A stretch of DNA of 64,000 nt from Paenibacillus aestuarii (GTDB taxonomy: Bacteria > Bacillota > Bacilli > Paenibacillales > NBRC-103111). Positions within the stretch are counted from its first letter, which is position 1; every line of letters starts with the position of its first letter. The notes beneath the pieces are model-generated. The model did no database searches, was not told the DNA's origin, and worked only from the letters and a program-made list of their open reading frames with translations. Below are positions 16,345-24,754 of this stretch, in pieces. The DNA lies in the NCBI RefSeq assembly GCF_027789125.1, contig NZ_JAQFVF010000020.1:124001-188000 (forward strand), in the 5' to 3' direction. Made by a program: the position numbers and the translations under genes.

Positions 16345-17343
16345 ATGGTTGATGTATTGTCGCAAAGTGAGATCGATGCCTTGCTTGCTGCTTTATCCTC
16401 CGGTGAAATGGATGCCGATGAGCTCAAAAAAGAGGAAACGCAGAAAAAGGTAAGGGCATACGACTTTAAACGAGCTGTACGATTTTCAAAAGATCACATA
16501 CGAAGCTTGACCCGTATTCACGAGAACTTTGCGCGTTACTTGACGACTTATTTCTCCGCGCAACTTCGTACGTTCGTTCAAATCAACGTTGTTCAGGTTG
16601 AACAATTGCCCTACGACGAATTTATTCGCTCGATCCCGAAAATGACCATCTTGAACATCTTTGAAGCAGAGCCTTTAGAGGGTCGAATGGTGCTTGAGGT
16701 TCATCCTAACGTTGCTTTTGCGATGTTGGATCGTTTGCTAGGGGGAGCAGGAACGACTCCTACGAAAATTAGTGCCTTAACAGAAATTGAAACCATCGTT
16801 ATGGAACGTATTTTTAGCAGAGCTTTCGATAGTCTGCAGGAAGCTTGGAAGACCGTTGTTGACATTCAGCCGCGTCTGGAGGCACTTGAAACGAATCCGC
16901 AATTTATGCAAATTGTATCGCCGAATGAGACGATTGCGTTAATCTCGCTCAGCACCAAAATTGGTGATACAACGGGGATGATCAATTTATGTATCCCACA
17001 CGTTGTTATCGAACCGATCATGCCGCGACTTTCCGTCCACCACTGGTTTGTATCGCAAAAGAAAACGAGAGCGCCGGAAGAAGTGGATGCTTTACAATCC
17101 CGCTTGGAAAAAGCCAAGCTGCCCATTATTGCAGAATTGGGTACATCGCAAATTTCGATTCATGAGTTTCTCAACCTGAGCGTTGGCGATGTTATCCCAC
17201 TGCACAAACCTGTCGAAGATTCGCTTCAAGTCAAAATTGGCGAGAAGCTGAAATATCTAGGGAACCCTGGTAGTGTAAAAGGGAAGATGGCCGTACAAAT
17301 CACTCACATCGTACAAGAAGGAGAAGTAGATCATGACGAGTAA
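16345..17343 (+). CDS. fliM: Flagellar motor switch protein FliM
   Basis: Switch component that binds phosphorylated CheY through its N-terminal peptide (LSQSEIDALL, residues 5-14). The middle CheC-like domain contains LLGGAG, the GGxG loop that contacts FliG. The C-terminal SpoA domain (about 255-325) builds the C ring with FliY. The ATG at 16345, 6 bases after AGGAGGTGA, gives 332 residues, as in B. subtilis. An upstream GTG at 16336 lies within the ribosome binding site. It overlaps fliY by 11 bases. Confidence 0.97.
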   Translation: MVDVLSQSEIDALLAALSSGEMDADELKKEETQKKVRAYDFKRAVRFSKDHIRSLTRIHENFARYLTTYFSAQLRTFVQINVVQVEQLPYDEFIRSIPKMTILNIFEAEPLEGRMVLEVHPNVAFAMLDRLLGGAGTTPTKISALTEIETIVMERIFSRAFDSLQEAWKTVVDIQPRLEALETNPQFMQIVSPNETIALISLSTKIGDTTGMINLCIPHVVIEPIMPRLSVHHWFVSQKKTRAPEEVDALQSRLEKAKLPIIAELGTSQISIHEFLNLSVGDVIPLHKPVEDSLQVKIGEKLKYLGNPGSVKGKMAVQITHIVQEGEVDHDE

Positions 17344-18622
17344 TAATCGGGATTATTTGTCTCAGGAAGAGATTGATGCATTGTTGAGACAATCGTCGGA
17401 AGACACCTCACTCTCGTCCTCTCAAGGGCATCCAAAAGTGGAGGACTTCCTGTCTTCTCTAGAGCAAGATGCACTTGGTGAGATTGGCAATATTACGTTC
17501 GGCAGTGCTGCCACAGCACTATCCACCCTGCTCGGCAAAAAAGTCGACATTACGACACCTAAGGTTTCTTTAATTGCAAAGGAAGAATTGGAAGCAGAGT
17601 TCCCTAAGCCGCATGTAGCAGTGCATGTGAACTATGTCGATGGCTTTGATGGGATCAATTTGCTCGTGATCCAAACGAGGGACGCCCAGGTCATTGCTGA
17701 CCTTATGATGGGTGGCGATGGAACCGGCGGCGACGAAACCTTGAGTGAAATTCACGTAAGTGCCGTCCAAGAAGCTATGAATCAGATGATGGGATCTTCC
17801 GCAACATCGATGTCTACCATCTTTAATCGATTTGTCAATATCTCCCCTCCAGGAATCGACATATTAAATTTGTCGAAAGGAGAAGGAAAATTACCTGATG
17901 AGGACGTATTTATTAAAATATCGTTCCGACTGACAATTGGCGATCTGATTGATTCCAACATCATGCAGTTGTTGCCTGTTGCTTTTGCCAAAGAAATGGT
18001 CTCGATTCTCATGGGAGGAGCCAGCGATTCCGTTGTGGAAGCTGCGCCGACCGCGCAAGCGGCTCCTGCGCCAGCAGCACCGATGCAAGAGGTGCAGACG
18101 CCGCCTTCAGCTCCGATGATGCCGCAGCAGCCTGTTTACGAGCAGCCTATGCATATGCAGCAGCCGGTCTATGAGCAACCGATGTATCAACAACCGCCAA
18201 TGGGGCAACCGATGTATCCGCCACAGCAGCCGATGTATCCGCCTCAGCAACCCATGTACCAGCAGTCGCCAGCCGCATATGGCGGAATGCCGAACCGCAA
18301 TGTAAATGTGCAACCGGTACAATTTGGCAACTTGCAAACGAACGCTTTGGGGAATACAGATGATACGAACCTGAATTTACTACTGGATATCCCACTGAAA
18401 GTCACAGTAGAATTGGGGAGAACGCACAAGGTGATTAAAGACATCTTGGAACTTTCCCAAGGATCGATTATCGAATTGGATAAGCTGGCAGGCGAACCTG
18501 TGGACATTTTGGTGAATAATAAGCTGATTGCCAAGGGCGAGGTCGTCGTTATCGATGAAAACTTTGGGGTTCGTGTTACCGACATTGTCAATCAATGGGA
18601 ACGAATTCAAAAGTTACAATAA
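17333..18622 (+). CDS. fliY: Flagellar motor switch phosphatase FliY (FliN fusion type)
   Basis: C-ring protein and CheY-P phosphatase. Domain order over 429 residues: an N-terminal CheY-P-binding peptide (LSQEEIDALL, 9-18); a CheC-like domain with two intact phosphatase motifs (Glu50/Asn53/Pro76, and EAMNQ...PP near 145-170); a Pro/Gln/Met/Tyr-rich linker (about 245-320) with repeated QPMYPPQ-type units; and a C-terminal FliN/SpoA domain (about 345-425; LDIPLKVTVELGRTHKVIKDIL). It overlaps the end of fliM. The linker is longer and more repetitive than I expect for FliY. Confidence 0.96.
   Translation: MTSNNRDYLSQEEIDALLRQSSEDTSLSSSQGHPKVEDFLSSLEQDALGEIGNITFGSAATALSTLLGKKVDITTPKVSLIAKEELEAEFPKPHVAVHVNYVDGFDGINLLVIQTRDAQVIADLMMGGDGTGGDETLSEIHVSAVQEAMNQMMGSSATSMSTIFNRFVNISPPGIDILNLSKGEGKLPDEDVFIKISFRLTIGDLIDSNIMQLLPVAFAKEMVSILMGGASDSVVEAAPTAQAAPAPAAPMQEVQTPPSAPMMPQQPVYEQPMHMQQPVYEQPMYQQPPMGQPMYPPQQPMYPPQQPMYQQSPAAYGGMPNRNVNVQPVQFGNLQTNALGNTDDTNLNLLLDIPLKVTVELGRTHKVIKDILELSQGSIIELDKLAGEPVDILVNNKLIAKGEVVVIDENFGVRVTDIVNQWERIQKLQ
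18121..18264 (+). repeat. Degenerate tandem repeat in the fliY linker
   Basis: Imperfect units around CAGCAGCCGATGTATCC encode QQPVYEQPM and PPQQPMY motifs. Two near-identical copies lie next to each other at about 18219-18254. The repeats keep frame, so copy-number change would alter linker length only. Confidence 0.7.
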
Positions 18623-18649
18623 CTTTAATCCTAGGGGGATTGTTTACTA

Positions 18650-19012
18650 ATGGCAAACCGTATTTTGATCGTGGATGACGCTGCTTTTATGAGAATGATG
18701 ATTCGTGATATTTTGACAAAGAATGGGTATGATGTTTGTGGCGAGGCGAATGATGGCGCACAAGCAATTGAGAAATACAAAGAGTTAAAGCCGGATCTGA
18801 TTACAATGGATATCACGATGCCAGAAATGGACGGCATTCAAGCTTTGAAAGAAATCAAGAAACTTGAGCCAAGCGCTAAAGTGATTATGTGCTCCGCGAT
18901 GGGTCAACAAGCGATGGTTATTGATGCAATTCAAGCTGGCGCTAAAGATTTTATCGTTAAACCATTCCAGGCTGACCGTGTTATTGAAGCCATTAAGAAG
19001 ACTCTCGGTTAA
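18650..19012 (+). CDS. cheY: Chemotaxis response regulator CheY
   Basis: Single receiver domain of 120 residues. The acidic pair is Asp9/Asp10, the phosphoacceptor is Asp54 (ITMDITMPEMDG), the switch serine is in MCSAMGQ, and the lysine is in VKPFQ. In Bacillus, CheY-P binds FliM and FliY and promotes counterclockwise rotation. It lies between fliY and fliO, the usual Bacillus position. The start follows GGGGGAT rather than a full AGGAGG. Confidence 0.97.
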   Translation: MANRILIVDDAAFMRMMIRDILTKNGYDVCGEANDGAQAIEKYKELKPDLITMDITMPEMDGIQALKEIKKLEPSAKVIMCSAMGQQAMVIDAIQAGAKDFIVKPFQADRVIEAIKKTLG

Positions 19013-19063
19013 CCGTTACATTCGGTCTCGATGGAGTCTGACATCAACCGAAAGGGTGCGACC

Positions 19064-19693
19064 ATGAAAAGACTTCAATCGAAACAACTGTTAACTGTAG
19101 TAATAAGCTTCCTGGCATTCCTATACACTCAAGCGTTATGCTTCGCGGATACCGAACCAGGACAAGGAGTGCCTGGTCTCGACTCCACGGGCAGCAGCGC
19201 GGCAAGTTCATTCGCAATGATTGTGAAAGTCATCTTTTTTCTTGTATTGATTATCCTTCTGTTTTTCGTATTGATTAGGTTTATTGGGAACAAGAATAAA
19301 GGTACGTTCTTTGGGAATCCGGTCCGTTCATTAGGCGGAGTTCCACTTGGCCAGAACAAGTCGATTCAAGTTGTAGAAATCGGTCATTCTCTCTTCGTAG
19401 TTGGCGTCGGTGATAATATCCAGTTGTTGGATAAAATCAATGACGCCGATGAAGTGGCCTACATCACAGAGCTGCTTTTGTCATCTCAGGAACAGCGTAA
19501 TGGTTATCTTTCCATCGGTAAATGGTTAAGCAAGCTTCCGAACCGGAAGAAGGATGTGGAAGAGGAGATGGAGATCACCTCTTCATTTCAACAAGTGTTC
19601 CATGACAAGATGCAAAGGGTGACAAGTCGAAACAAGAACGTCGAAGAATGGCTCTCAGAGAAAAAACAAACAGATCGGTTGAATGACGAATGA
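19064..19693 (+). CDS. fliO: Flagellar biosynthesis protein FliO (FliZ)
   Basis: Membrane protein needed to assemble the FliP export-gate ring. The ATG at 19064, after AAAGGGTG, gives 209 residues. It starts with a signal-peptide-like segment (VVISFLAFLYTQALCFA), then a short periplasmic stretch, a membrane helix (about 53-76; MIVKVIFFLVLIILLFFVLIR) and a cytoplasmic domain with the RSLGGVPLGQNKSIQVVEIG strand typical of FliO. The stop overlaps the fliP start (ATGA). Confidence 0.92.
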   Translation: MKRLQSKQLLTVVISFLAFLYTQALCFADTEPGQGVPGLDSTGSSAASSFAMIVKVIFFLVLIILLFFVLIRFIGNKNKGTFFGNPVRSLGGVPLGQNKSIQVVEIGHSLFVVGVGDNIQLLDKINDADEVAYITELLLSSQEQRNGYLSIGKWLSKLPNRKKDVEEEMEITSSFQQVFHDKMQRVTSRNKNVEEWLSEKKQTDRLNDE

Positions 19694-20463
19694 AGAGAAG
19701 CAAAATTGTTGTTATCGTCTTGATGTTGGTGATTTCCATGCTGACATTGTCACTCTCGGCTTCTGCCGCAGAGACTGACCCGAACAACCCGATTCCAGGA
19801 TTGAACGTGAATATCGGAGCTGGAGGGACCGGGGGCTCCTCAAACACGGTAACTCTTTTACTATTGTTGACCGTACTTAGTCTAGCGCCATCATTTCTAA
19901 TATTGATGACGAGCTTTACCCGGATTGTGATAGTGCTCGGTTTCGTTCGCACCTCGCTTGGCACGCAGCAAATGCCGCCGAATCAGGTCTTGGTCGGATT
20001 GGCTTTGTTTTTAACGTTTTTCATTATGTCCCCAACATTAGGACAAGTGAATGAACAAGCGCTACAGCCTTACTTGAAAGGCGAAATTAACCAGACACAA
20101 GCTTTCCAAAAAGCGAGCGCGCCGATGAAAGAATTCATGTTCAAACACACACGGGAAAAAGATTTGAAACTATTTTTGGATTACACAAAAGCAAAGGCGC
20201 CTACTGGCGTTCAGGACATTCCGCTAACTTCGCTGGTTCCTGCCTATGCGATCAGTGAATTAAAGTCGGCGTTTCAAATGGGCTTTATGATATTCATTCC
20301 GTTCTTAGTCATTGACATGGTGGTTTCCAGTACCCTCATGGCGATGGGGATGATGATGCTGCCGCCCGTTATGATTTCACTGCCATTCAAAATATTACTA
20401 TTCATACTTGTGGATGGCTGGTATCTCGTGGTGAAATCATTACTGCTCAGCTACAGCACATGA
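19690..20463 (+). CDS. fliP: Flagellar export gate protein FliP
   Basis: Core subunit of the FliPQR gate. 257 residues with an N-terminal cleavable-type signal segment. The family hallmarks are LAPSFLILMTSFTRIVIVLGF and the C-terminal GFMIFIPFLVIDMVVSS with MMMLPPVMISLPFK. Overlap with fliO implies coupling. The order fliP-fliQ-fliR-flhB-flhA is the conserved export-gate block. Confidence 0.97.
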   Translation: MKRSKIVVIVLMLVISMLTLSLSASAAETDPNNPIPGLNVNIGAGGTGGSSNTVTLLLLLTVLSLAPSFLILMTSFTRIVIVLGFVRTSLGTQQMPPNQVLVGLALFLTFFIMSPTLGQVNEQALQPYLKGEINQTQAFQKASAPMKEFMFKHTREKDLKLFLDYTKAKAPTGVQDIPLTSLVPAYAISELKSAFQMGFMIFIPFLVIDMVVSSTLMAMGMMMLPPVMISLPFKILLFILVDGWYLVVKSLLLSYST

Positions 20464-20485
20464 TCAAACATATGGAGGTCATCTC

Positions 20486-20755
20486 ATGGGTTCGGAATTT
20501 GTTATTCGAATAGCCGGTGAAGCGGTGTACACAGTGCTTAAGACGAGTGCTCCTATGCTTATCATCGGACTGGTAGTCGGGTTAATTATCAGTATTTTTC
20601 AAGCGACGACACAGATTCAAGAGCAGACACTAGCATTCGTGCCCAAAATCGTGGCCGTGCTGTTGTCCATCTTGATTTTCGGTCCGTGGATCATGAATAC
20701 GTTGGTTGACTTTACTTATAATTTGCTGAACAACCTTTACAAATTCGTTGGATAG
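20486..20755 (+). CDS. fliQ: Flagellar export gate protein FliQ
   Basis: An 89-residue, two-helix membrane protein. Helix 1 is MLIIGLVVGLIISIFQA and helix 2 is FVPKIVAVLLSILIFG, joined by the family motif TTQIQEQTLAF. It packs around FliP and FliR in the gate. It starts 22 bases after fliP with GGAGG at 20473-20477, and fliR begins 3 bases after its stop. Confidence 0.96.
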   Translation: MGSEFVIRIAGEAVYTVLKTSAPMLIIGLVVGLIISIFQATTQIQEQTLAFVPKIVAVLLSILIFGPWIMNTLVDFTYNLLNNLYKFVG

Positions 20756-20758
20756 GCT

Positions 20759-21565
20759 GTGAAGGAAATGGAATTGTTTTTTCAAGTTTTTCCTGCCTTT
20801 CTGCTGATTTTTTGTCGAATCACCTCATTTTTTGTTGTCGTTCCCGTGCTGTCATCAAGAAATGTGCCTATGACATTGAAAATCGGTCTATCGCTCTTCT
20901 TATCTTTTATTGTCTTCTCAACAATAGGATTGAAGCAGCCAATCGTTATAGACGGTCAATATGTCTTAATGATTATTAGAGAAATGCTAGTCGGCATTTT
21001 ACTCGGTTTTATTGGTTACATTTTTTTCACAGTTGTTCAAACCGCGGGTTCTTTCATGGACATGCAAATTGGTTTCAGTATGGCGAGTGTTATTGATCCC
21101 CTAACCGGTACGTCCTCTCCTATGCTGGGCAACTTGAAGTACATGGTTGCGATTCTGCTTTTTCTGTCCTTCGATGGACATCACATGTTTATTCGCGCGA
21201 TCATGGATAGCTACAATTGGATTCCGCTTAATAATCAATTGTTCGATCGAATATACAGTGGTCAAATATCAGATTTTTTGTTTCAATCGTTTTCCAAAAT
21301 GTTCTACCTTTCATTTCAACTTGCCGCGCCAGTCATTGCAGCACTGTTCTTGACGGATTTAGGCTTGGGTTTATTAACCCGCGTCGCTCCGCAATTCAAC
21401 ATATTTGTCATCGGCGCGCCTTTGAAATTGATACTAGGTTTGGCTTTACTGATGGTGTTGTTCCCGGAGCTCATTAGCCAGTTCCAAACTTTATTCTCTA
21501 CGATGTTTGATTACATGGAGAAGCTGCTGCAGCTCGTTAGCGGCGCACAACCCACATCTCCTTAA
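20759..21565 (+). CDS. fliR: Flagellar export gate protein FliR
   Basis: Gate subunit of 268 residues with about six membrane helices and the family segments FCRITSFFVVVPVLSSRNVP, GFSMASVIDPLTGTSSPMLG and PAVIAALFLTDLGLGLLTRVAPQFN-like (here APVIAALFLTDLGLG). GTG at 20759 is taken as the start; ATG at 20768 is an alternative, and neither has a strong ribosome binding site, which suggests coupling to fliQ. Confidence 0.95.
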   Translation: MKEMELFFQVFPAFLLIFCRITSFFVVVPVLSSRNVPMTLKIGLSLFLSFIVFSTIGLKQPIVIDGQYVLMIIREMLVGILLGFIGYIFFTVVQTAGSFMDMQIGFSMASVIDPLTGTSSPMLGNLKYMVAILLFLSFDGHHMFIRAIMDSYNWIPLNNQLFDRIYSGQISDFLFQSFSKMFYLSFQLAAPVIAALFLTDLGLGLLTRVAPQFNIFVIGAPLKLILGLALLMVLFPELISQFQTLFSTMFDYMEKLLQLVSGAQPTSP

Positions 21566-21581
21566 GTTTAGGAGGAAGATC

Positions 21582-22676
21582 GTGTCCCAGCAATTTCGCT
21601 TGCAGTTGGATTTGCAATGGTTTGCCGGTGAGAAGACAGAGCCGGCGACGCCAAAGAAAAGACATGAAGCTCGAAAAAAAGGCCAAGTTGCAAAAAGTAT
21701 GGATCTACCGGCGGCGTTTATCTTGTTGTTCTCTTTCATGTCGTTTCTCATGTTTGGCAGCTATATGAAAGAGAAGATCATCAACATATTTCGTAGTATG
21801 TTAGAAAAAGATCTGGTTATGGACGTGACCATGGGGAATGTCCAAGTGCTTTTTGCAAATCTCGTGAAACAAGGATTTTTGATCCTGGCCCCATTATTCG
21901 TGATTGTAGTCGTTATCGCGGTATTAGGTAATTACGGTCAGATTGGTTTCATGTTCATCGGCGAACCGTTAATGATGAAATTCAGCAAGATTAATCCACT
22001 TTCTGGATTCAAAAAGATGTTTTCCATGCGAACGGTCATCGAATTTCTGAAATCGGTCTTGAAAATGAGTATTATCGGTTACGTTGTGTACACGACTTTA
22101 TTAGGTGAGAAGGACAAGCTTTTTGGTCTCGGTCACGCACCGATCGAAAGTACTTTTACGTACATTGCATCGGTTACATTAAACTTAGGCATTAAAATAG
22201 GTGCCGTGTTAATCGTCTTGGCCATTTTTGACTTCATTTACCAGAAGTATGAATTTGAAAAGAGTATCAGAATGTCGAAGCAAGACATTAAAGATGAATA
22301 TAAGAAAAGCGAAGGGGATCCGCACATCAAAGGAAAGATTCGTGCCAAGCAGCGCCAAATGGCAATGCAGCGCATGATGCAGGAAGTGCCCAAAGCGGAT
22401 GTCATCATTACGAACCCGACACACTTTGCTGTTGCGCTGAAGTATGATGCGAAGAATATGCAGGCGCCGACGGTCATTGCCAAAGGTACGGATTACATGG
22501 CTTTGAAAATACGGGAGATCGCCAAGCAGCACGGTGTCATGACTATGGAAAACAAGCCGTTAGCACGAGCTATCTACGCCCAGGTCGAAATTGGGGAAGC
22601 AATTCCTGCGGAGCTGTTCCAAGCAGTAGCGGAAGTGCTGGCTTACGTATATAAAATTAAAGGAAGAACGAATTAA
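21582..22676 (+). CDS. flhB: Flagellar export switch protein FlhB
   Basis: Substrate-specificity switch of the export gate. The GTG at 21582 follows AGGAGGA and gives 364 residues. It begins with the Bacillales-type QLDLQWFAGEKTEPATPKKRHEARKKG segment, has four membrane helices (about 30-215), and a cytoplasmic domain with the self-cleavage motif NPTH at residues 278-281. After hook completion, FliK contacts this domain to switch export to filament subunits. Confidence 0.96.
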   Translation: MSQQFRLQLDLQWFAGEKTEPATPKKRHEARKKGQVAKSMDLPAAFILLFSFMSFLMFGSYMKEKIINIFRSMLEKDLVMDVTMGNVQVLFANLVKQGFLILAPLFVIVVVIAVLGNYGQIGFMFIGEPLMMKFSKINPLSGFKKMFSMRTVIEFLKSVLKMSIIGYVVYTTLLGEKDKLFGLGHAPIESTFTYIASVTLNLGIKIGAVLIVLAIFDFIYQKYEFEKSIRMSKQDIKDEYKKSEGDPHIKGKIRAKQRQMAMQRMMQEVPKADVIITNPTHFAVALKYDAKNMQAPTVIAKGTDYMALKIREIAKQHGVMTMENKPLARAIYAQVEIGEAIPAELFQAVAEVLAYVYKIKGRTN

Positions 22677-22720
22677 GTCGTTACTATTTTCGGATCGAGC
22701 AGGAAGGGAGGTACAATCAG

Positions 22721-24754
22721 ATGAAGTTTAGAGATGTAGCAGTTCTGGTGGGCATTATCGGTATCGTATTAATGATGGTTGTACCGGTTCCTATCCCTTT
22801 ATTAGATTTTCTGCTAATCATTAATATCTCTGTTGCGTTAATGATTATTCTGGTGGGCATGAATACGAAAGAAGCCCTGCAATTTTCCATTTTTCCTTCC
22901 TTGCTATTAATAACAACCTTGTTCCGTCTGGCGCTTAACGTCTCGACGACACGGAACATTTTATCGCACGCAGAAGCAGGTAACGTGGTCAGAACTTTTG
23001 GTTCTTTTGTTGCCGGGGGCAACATTGTCGTAGGATTTGTCGTATTCCTCATACTTGTCCTTGTTCAATTCATCGTGATAACCAAAGGTTCTGAGCGTGT
23101 TGCCGAGGTTGCAGCAAGATTTACACTCGATGCGATGCCTGGTAAGCAGATGAGTATTGATGCAGACTTGAACGCAGGCCTGATTAATGAGGCTCAAGCG
23201 CGTGAGCGAAGACAAAAGATTGAGCGTGAAGCGGATTTTTACGGTGCGATGGATGGTGCCAGTAAATTCGTTAAAGGGGATGCGATCGCGGGTATTATCA
23301 TCCTCGTCATCAACCTCTTAGGCGGATTCATTATCGGGATGACGCAGAAGGGCATGTCCTTTAATGAGGCGCTGGAAACCTTTTCGATTTTGACCATCGG
23401 TGACGGTCTCGTCAGCCAAATTCCTGCGCTGCTGATTTCTACTGCGGCAGGTATTATTGTGACTCGTGCTTCTTCAGAAGGCAATTTGGGACATGACATT
23501 ACGTCACAGATTACCGCGCAGCCGAAGCTGCTTTATATTGTTGCGGGAACGCTGGTCATACTGGGGATTTTCACACCGATTCACTGGTATACGACGTTTC
23601 CGGTAGCTTTTCTCTTAGCTTTTGCCGCTAACAAAATGCAAAAGAATCTGGACCAGAAGGCGATCCAGCAGGAGCAGCTGGTCGAGGAACAGCAAATCGA
23701 AGAAGTCCGCAGTCCCGAAAGTGTCATCAGCCTGCTGCAAGTCGATCCGATCGAATTCGAGTTCGGTTATGGACTTATCCCACTTGCGGACACACAGCAA
23801 GGCGGGGACTTGCTGGATCGTATTATTTTGATTCGTAGACAATGTGCGCTTGAGTTGGGCGTCGTGGTGCCGGTCATTCGAATCCGCGATAATATCCAAC
23901 TTCGACCAAATGAATATATCATCAAAATTAAAGGTAATACCGTAGCACGCGGTGAACTACTGCTTAACCACTATTTAGCCATGAGCCCTGGTTTTGATGA
24001 CGATTCGATCACAGGTATTGAAACAACAGAGCCGGCATTTGGATTACCAGCGATTTGGATTGATGAAGCAACAAAAGAGCGGGCAGAGCTTTCCGGATAT
24101 ACGGTTGTAGATCCGCCGTCCGTTGTTGCTACGCATTTAACGGAAATGATCAAGAAGCATACGCACGAGCTGCTTGGCCGACAAGAAACCAAAGCGCTCA
24201 TCGACAATGTGCGCGAAACGTATCCGGCCCTTGTGGACGATTTGATTCCTTCCGTGCTATCCGTAGGCGATGTGCAAAAAGTGTTAGGGAAGCTGCTAAG
24301 GGAAAAAATTTCAGTACGAGACCTGGTTACCATTTTAGAAACGTTAGCGGATTATGGTTCCTATACGAAAGATCCGGAAATATTAACAGAGTACGTGCGA
24401 CAGGCGTTATCGCGCCAAATCACGCAACAGTACACTTCACCAGGGGATTCGTTGAAAGTGATTACAGTTGGACCATCGGTCGAAAAGAAAATTGCAGATT
24501 CAGTTCAGCAATCCGATCAAGGCAGTTATTTGGCTTTGGATCCTTCCTCTTCGCAAATTATTTTTCACCGCGTCAGCGAACAGGTGTCACGTTTGATTCA
24601 ATCCGGACAACAACCGGTCATCTTGACTTCACCAACGATCCGGATGTACTTGCGGCAGCTGCTTGAGCGAACTTTACAAGACATTCCGGTATTATCATAC
24701 AGTGAACTGGAGCCAAGCGTTGAAATTCAGAGCATGGGAGTTGTCAATCTATGA
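22721..24754 (+). CDS. flhA: Flagellar export platform protein FlhA
   Basis: Nonameric export-gate protein of 677 residues. It has an N-terminal membrane domain (about 8 helices to residue 310) with the FHIPEP-family signature RLALNVSTTRNILS, a linker, and a cytoplasmic ring domain (about 345-677) that docks chaperones and FliJ. The motif SVRDLVTILETLADYG is typical of the C-terminal subdomain. The start follows GGGAGG at 22706-22711. Its stop overlaps flhF (ATGA). Confidence 0.97.
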   Translation: MKFRDVAVLVGIIGIVLMMVVPVPIPLLDFLLIINISVALMIILVGMNTKEALQFSIFPSLLLITTLFRLALNVSTTRNILSHAEAGNVVRTFGSFVAGGNIVVGFVVFLILVLVQFIVITKGSERVAEVAARFTLDAMPGKQMSIDADLNAGLINEAQARERRQKIEREADFYGAMDGASKFVKGDAIAGIIILVINLLGGFIIGMTQKGMSFNEALETFSILTIGDGLVSQIPALLISTAAGIIVTRASSEGNLGHDITSQITAQPKLLYIVAGTLVILGIFTPIHWYTTFPVAFLLAFAANKMQKNLDQKAIQQEQLVEEQQIEEVRSPESVISLLQVDPIEFEFGYGLIPLADTQQGGDLLDRIILIRRQCALELGVVVPVIRIRDNIQLRPNEYIIKIKGNTVARGELLLNHYLAMSPGFDDDSITGIETTEPAFGLPAIWIDEATKERAELSGYTVVDPPSVVATHLTEMIKKHTHELLGRQETKALIDNVRETYPALVDDLIPSVLSVGDVQKVLGKLLREKISVRDLVTILETLADYGSYTKDPEILTEYVRQALSRQITQQYTSPGDSLKVITVGPSVEKKIADSVQQSDQGSYLALDPSSSQIIFHRVSEQVSRLIQSGQQPVILTSPTIRMYLRQLLERTLQDIPVLSYSELEPSVEIQSMGVVNL

